Of a DNA stretch of 7,214 bases, positions 5,775-7,214 are shown piece by piece. The notes beneath the pieces were generated by a model. That model saw nothing but the letters and a program-made list of their open reading frames with translations, made no database searches and was not told where the DNA came from. Numbering within the stretch: the stretch's first letter is position 1; every line of letters begins with the position of its first letter. This DNA is from an uncultured Clostridia bacterium (GTDB lineage Bacteria; Bacillota; Clostridia; Christensenellales; Borkfalkiaceae): contig CANREU010000075.1 of assembly GCA_947629725.1 (NCBI GenBank), positions 1-7,214 on the forward strand, read 5' to 3'. The position numbers and the translations under genes are program-made.

Positions 5775-5795
5775 CCCCCCTCGGGAAAAACAGGT

Positions 5796-6788
5796 ATGGA
5801 AGAGAATCAGATCATCATTTATCAGACGGAGGACGGCATCACGAAGATCTCCGTCACCCTCGACGGAGATACCGTCTGGCTCACGCAGGCGCAGATGGCA
5901 GAGCTGTTTCAACGGGACCGGAGCGTCATCACCAAACACTTGCACAATATCTTTGACGAGGGAGAGCTGGACGAAAAAAGCAACGTGCAATTTTTGCACA
6001 TTGCAAATTCGGACAAGCCTGTCGCATATTACAGCCTCGACGTCATCATCTCCGTAGGCTACCGCGTGAAGTCCGTCCGCGGCACGCAATTCCGCATTTG
6101 GGCGAACCGCGTACTCAAAGAGTACATGGTCAAGGGCTTTGCGCTCAACGACGACCTTCTGAAACAGGCGGGCGGCGGGGACTATTTCAAGGAACTCCTT
6201 TCGCGTATCCGCGACATTCGTTCCTCCGAGCGCGTGTTCTATCGGCAGGTCCTCGATATTTATGCGACGAGCGTGGACTATCGCAAAGACGCGGACGAGA
6301 GCATTCTCTTTTTCAAGACGGTGCAAAACAAAATGCACTTTGCCGTCACGGGACATACCGCCCCCGAACTCATCTACCTGCGGGCGGACAGCTCCAAACC
6401 GTTCATGGGGTTGACTTCGTTTGAGGGTGCGCACCCGCGGAAGACGGATATTGCGACGGCAAAAAACTATCTCTCCGAAAAAGAGCTGAAAGAGCTCAAC
6501 ATGATCACCTCCGCCTACCTCGATTTTGCCGAGCTGCAAGCTCTGCGCCGCCGCCCCATGACGATGAAGGACTGGGTGGCGAAACTCGACGAATTTCTCC
6601 GCATGAGCGAGAGCGAAGTCCTCGACAATGCGGGGCAAATTTCCCACGAAATGGCGATCGAGCGGGCGAATACAGAATTTGAAAAGTATCGCGCGCGCAC
6701 GGGAGACGAGCTCTCCCCCGTGGAACGAGACTTCCTCGAATCCATCAAGAAGACGCAAAAGCAGATCGAAGGCAAAAAGAAAAAATAA
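5796..6788 (+). CDS. rhuM: RhuM family protein (virulence-associated, putative DNA-binding)
   Basis: This encodes 330 residues, close to the usual RhuM length and apparently intact. The N-terminus has the family signature around IYQTEDG, then VWLTQAQMAELF (27-38), which with RSVITKHLHNIF reads as a helix-turn-helix (about 30-53). The hallmark AYYSLDVIISVGYRVKS (77-93) and GTQFRIWA (96-103) follow. A long helical C-terminal region ends in a Lys-rich tail. RhuM was named from Salmonella pathogenicity island 3; its biochemical function is not established. Homologues occur widely on genomic islands. The ATG at 5796 has GGGA at 5783-5786. An in-frame GTG at 5721 overlapping the tex stop would translate the repeat hairpin and is rejected. 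The gene is bracketed by identical 35-base repeats, and its codon choice looks less GC-biased than tex. Both point to an accessory, possibly acquired gene. Confidence 0.93.
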   Translation: MEENQIIIYQTEDGITKISVTLDGDTVWLTQAQMAELFQRDRSVITKHLHNIFDEGELDEKSNVQFLHIANSDKPVAYYSLDVIISVGYRVKSVRGTQFRIWANRVLKEYMVKGFALNDDLLKQAGGGDYFKELLSRIRDIRSSERVFYRQVLDIYATSVDYRKDADESILFFKTVQNKMHFAVTGHTAPELIYLRADSSKPFMGLTSFEGAHPRKTDIATAKNYLSEKELKELNMITSAYLDFAELQALRRRPMTMKDWVAKLDEFLRMSESEVLDNAGQISHEMAIERANTEFEKYRARTGDELSPVERDFLESIKKTQKQIEGKKKK

Positions 6789-6830
6789 AGCGGAGAGACG
6801 CCCCCATCTCCCCCATGTCTGCAATAGGTG

Positions 6831-6865
6831 CGCCCTTGCCGAGCGGCAAGGGCGTTAAAAATGCA
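6831..6865 (+). repeat. 35-base direct repeat, right copy, with 10-bp hairpin
   Basis: This is identical to 5740-5774 over all 35 bases, in the same orientation and offset by 1091 bases. The stem is 6831-6840 with 6845-6854 and the loop is GAGC. It lies 42 bases after the rhuM stop. Beyond the identical core, both copies are followed within about 25 bases by a loosely similar GGAAAAA-type segment. Confidence 0.85.
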
Positions 6866-6920
6866 ATTTCGCAGCGCTCGCGGAAAAAGTTGCGCGGCAA
6901 AGGTTGAACCCCCTACCCTA

Positions 6921-7024
6921 CCCTCCCCCCTTAAAAAGGGGGGAGGCAAGTAAGGAATGGCCCTCCCGCTTAAAAAGGGGGCAAGTGAGGAATGGCCCTC
7001 CCGCTTAAAAAGGAGGAGGGCAAG
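6921..7024 (+). repeat. Three-unit degenerate tandem hairpin array
   Basis: The units start at 6921, 6961 and 6996. Each has the form CCCTCCC, then CTTAAAAA or CCTTAAAAA, then a G-rich arm ending in GCAAG. Units one and two also share a tail close to TAAGGAATGG. Unit one has a perfect 9-bp stem (6922-6930 with 6938-6946) around TTAAAAA. Unit three keeps a 6-bp stem (6996-7001 with 7015-7020). Unit two has a shortened G arm. The family resembles 258-292 at the other end of the window. Confidence 0.75.
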
Positions 7025-7036
7025 AGGGGGCGGCAA

Positions 7037-7087
7037 AGATTTTTCGCGAAAGAGGAGCGGCAAGCGGCAAAAGGATAGTGCCCGCCG
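7037..7087 (+). repeat. Long direct repeat, first copy (51 bases)
   Basis: This matches 7147-7196 throughout except for one extra base (GAAAGAGG here, GAAAAGG there). It starts with AGATTTTTCGCGAAA and ends with GTGCCCGCCG. Here the end is followed by TAAAACGGC, giving only a short GCCGT/ACGGC stem, unlike the full hairpin after copy two. Confidence 0.85.
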
Positions 7088-7123
7088 TAAAACGGCCCTT
7101 CATAAAACGCACCCACCGCAGTA

Positions 7124-7160
7124 TTCGCGAAAAAGATCGCGCAGCGAGATTTTTCGCGAA
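7124..7160. repeat. 11-bp perfect inverted repeat built on TTCGCGAA
   Basis: TTCGCGAAAAA (7124-7134) and TTTTTCGCGAA (7150-7160) are perfect inverted copies around a 15-base loop. Each arm contains the self-palindrome TTCGCGAA, which occurs a third time at 7043-7050. Confidence 0.7.
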
Positions 7161-7196
7161 AAGGAGCGGCAAGCGGCAAAAGGATAGTGCCCGCCG
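7147..7196 (+). repeat. Long direct repeat, second copy (50 bases)
   Basis: This is the second copy of the repeat at 7037-7087, offset by 110 bases and differing by one single-base indel. It overlaps the right arm of the 7124-7160 inverted repeat and runs directly into the terminal hairpin. Confidence 0.85.
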
Positions 7197-7208
7197 AAAG
7201 GCGGGCAC
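7187..7208 (+). terminator. Strong GAAA-loop hairpin, terminator-like
   Basis: GTGCCCGCC (7187-7195) pairs perfectly with GGCGGGCAC (7200-7208) across a GAAA tetraloop, a very stable 9-bp stem. It is followed by TTCAAA and then the window edge, so a T-run cannot be assessed. It may be an intrinsic terminator or part of the local repeat family. Confidence 0.5.
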
Positions 7209-7214
7209 TTCAAA

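Larger units (their letters stand above)
6789..7214. other. Gene-free, repeat-rich region after rhuM
   Basis: No credible gene is seen; small open frames here cross the repeats and have no family resemblance. Between the rhuM stop and 6830 there is only a short C-rich spacer. The rest is repeats: the right 35-base copy, a three-unit array, a long direct-repeat pair, TTCGCGAA palindromes and a terminal hairpin. Each is listed separately. Confidence 0.75.

Noticed and set aside
5721..5795. GTG start for rhuM overlapping the tex stop
   Set aside because: The added 25 residues would encode the 35-base repeat hairpin and are not family-like. The RhuM signature begins right after the ATG at 5796.
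5559..6824. A 421-codon minus-strand open frame over rhuM and the end of tex
   Set aside because: It spans two well-recognised plus-strand genes and a repeat hairpin, and has no family resemblance.
5740..6865. Integron attC-like sites around rhuM
   Set aside because: The repeat has GTTAAAA rather than the GTTRRRY core, no matching RYYYAAC on the other side, and no integrase gene is in view.
6831..7214. CRISPR array
   Set aside because: The repeats differ in length and type, there are no regular unique spacers, and no cas gene is present.

Overview
The window looks like a stretch of GC-rich bacterial chromosome. Strong AGGAGG-type ribosome binding sites, vegetative TTGACA/TATAAT promoters with 17-base spacers, and an Lgt-family protein with a Cys-rich GRLGCLFAGCCYG-type loop suggest a Bacillota (Clostridia-like) genome. 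That assignment is an inference and is weak below phylum level. No rRNA, tRNA, CRISPR array, integrase or transposase is visible.

Layout. Positions 1-531 carry no credible gene and hold a dense mosaic of short palindromic repeats. Positions 532-3122 hold three minus-strand genes that probably form one operon, read right to left. They encode a two-TM DUF697/YcjF-like membrane protein, an Lgt-family membrane transferase homologue, and a CPBP (CAAX-protease-like) intramembrane protease. The last two overlap. Positions 3123-3238 form a compact divergent promoter region with a near-consensus promoter on each strand. Positions 3239-5724 hold a plus-strand pair: a 94-residue zinc-ribbon membrane protein followed 14 bases later by the RNA-binding protein Tex. 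Positions 5796-6788 encode a full-length RhuM-family protein. It is bracketed by two identical 35-base direct repeats, each containing a 10-bp hairpin. Positions 6789-7214 are again repeat-rich, with a three-unit degenerate tandem array, a 51/50-base direct repeat pair, three TTCGCGAA palindromes and a strong terminal hairpin.

How the genes fit together. The minus-strand genes are all membrane proteins. The operon may serve envelope or lipoprotein biology, but only co-orientation, tight spacing and the protein families support this. Tex is a conserved housekeeping nucleic-acid-binding protein, and its small zinc-ribbon partner is of unknown role. The plus-strand promoter places the predicted transcription start on the A of the zinc-ribbon ATG, so that mRNA is predicted to be leaderless. 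RhuM looks like an accessory gene set between repeats. No complete new defence or mobile system is evident. The RhuM cassette, the leaderless promoter and the Lgt homologue lacking the usual catalytic-region histidine are the most interesting points.
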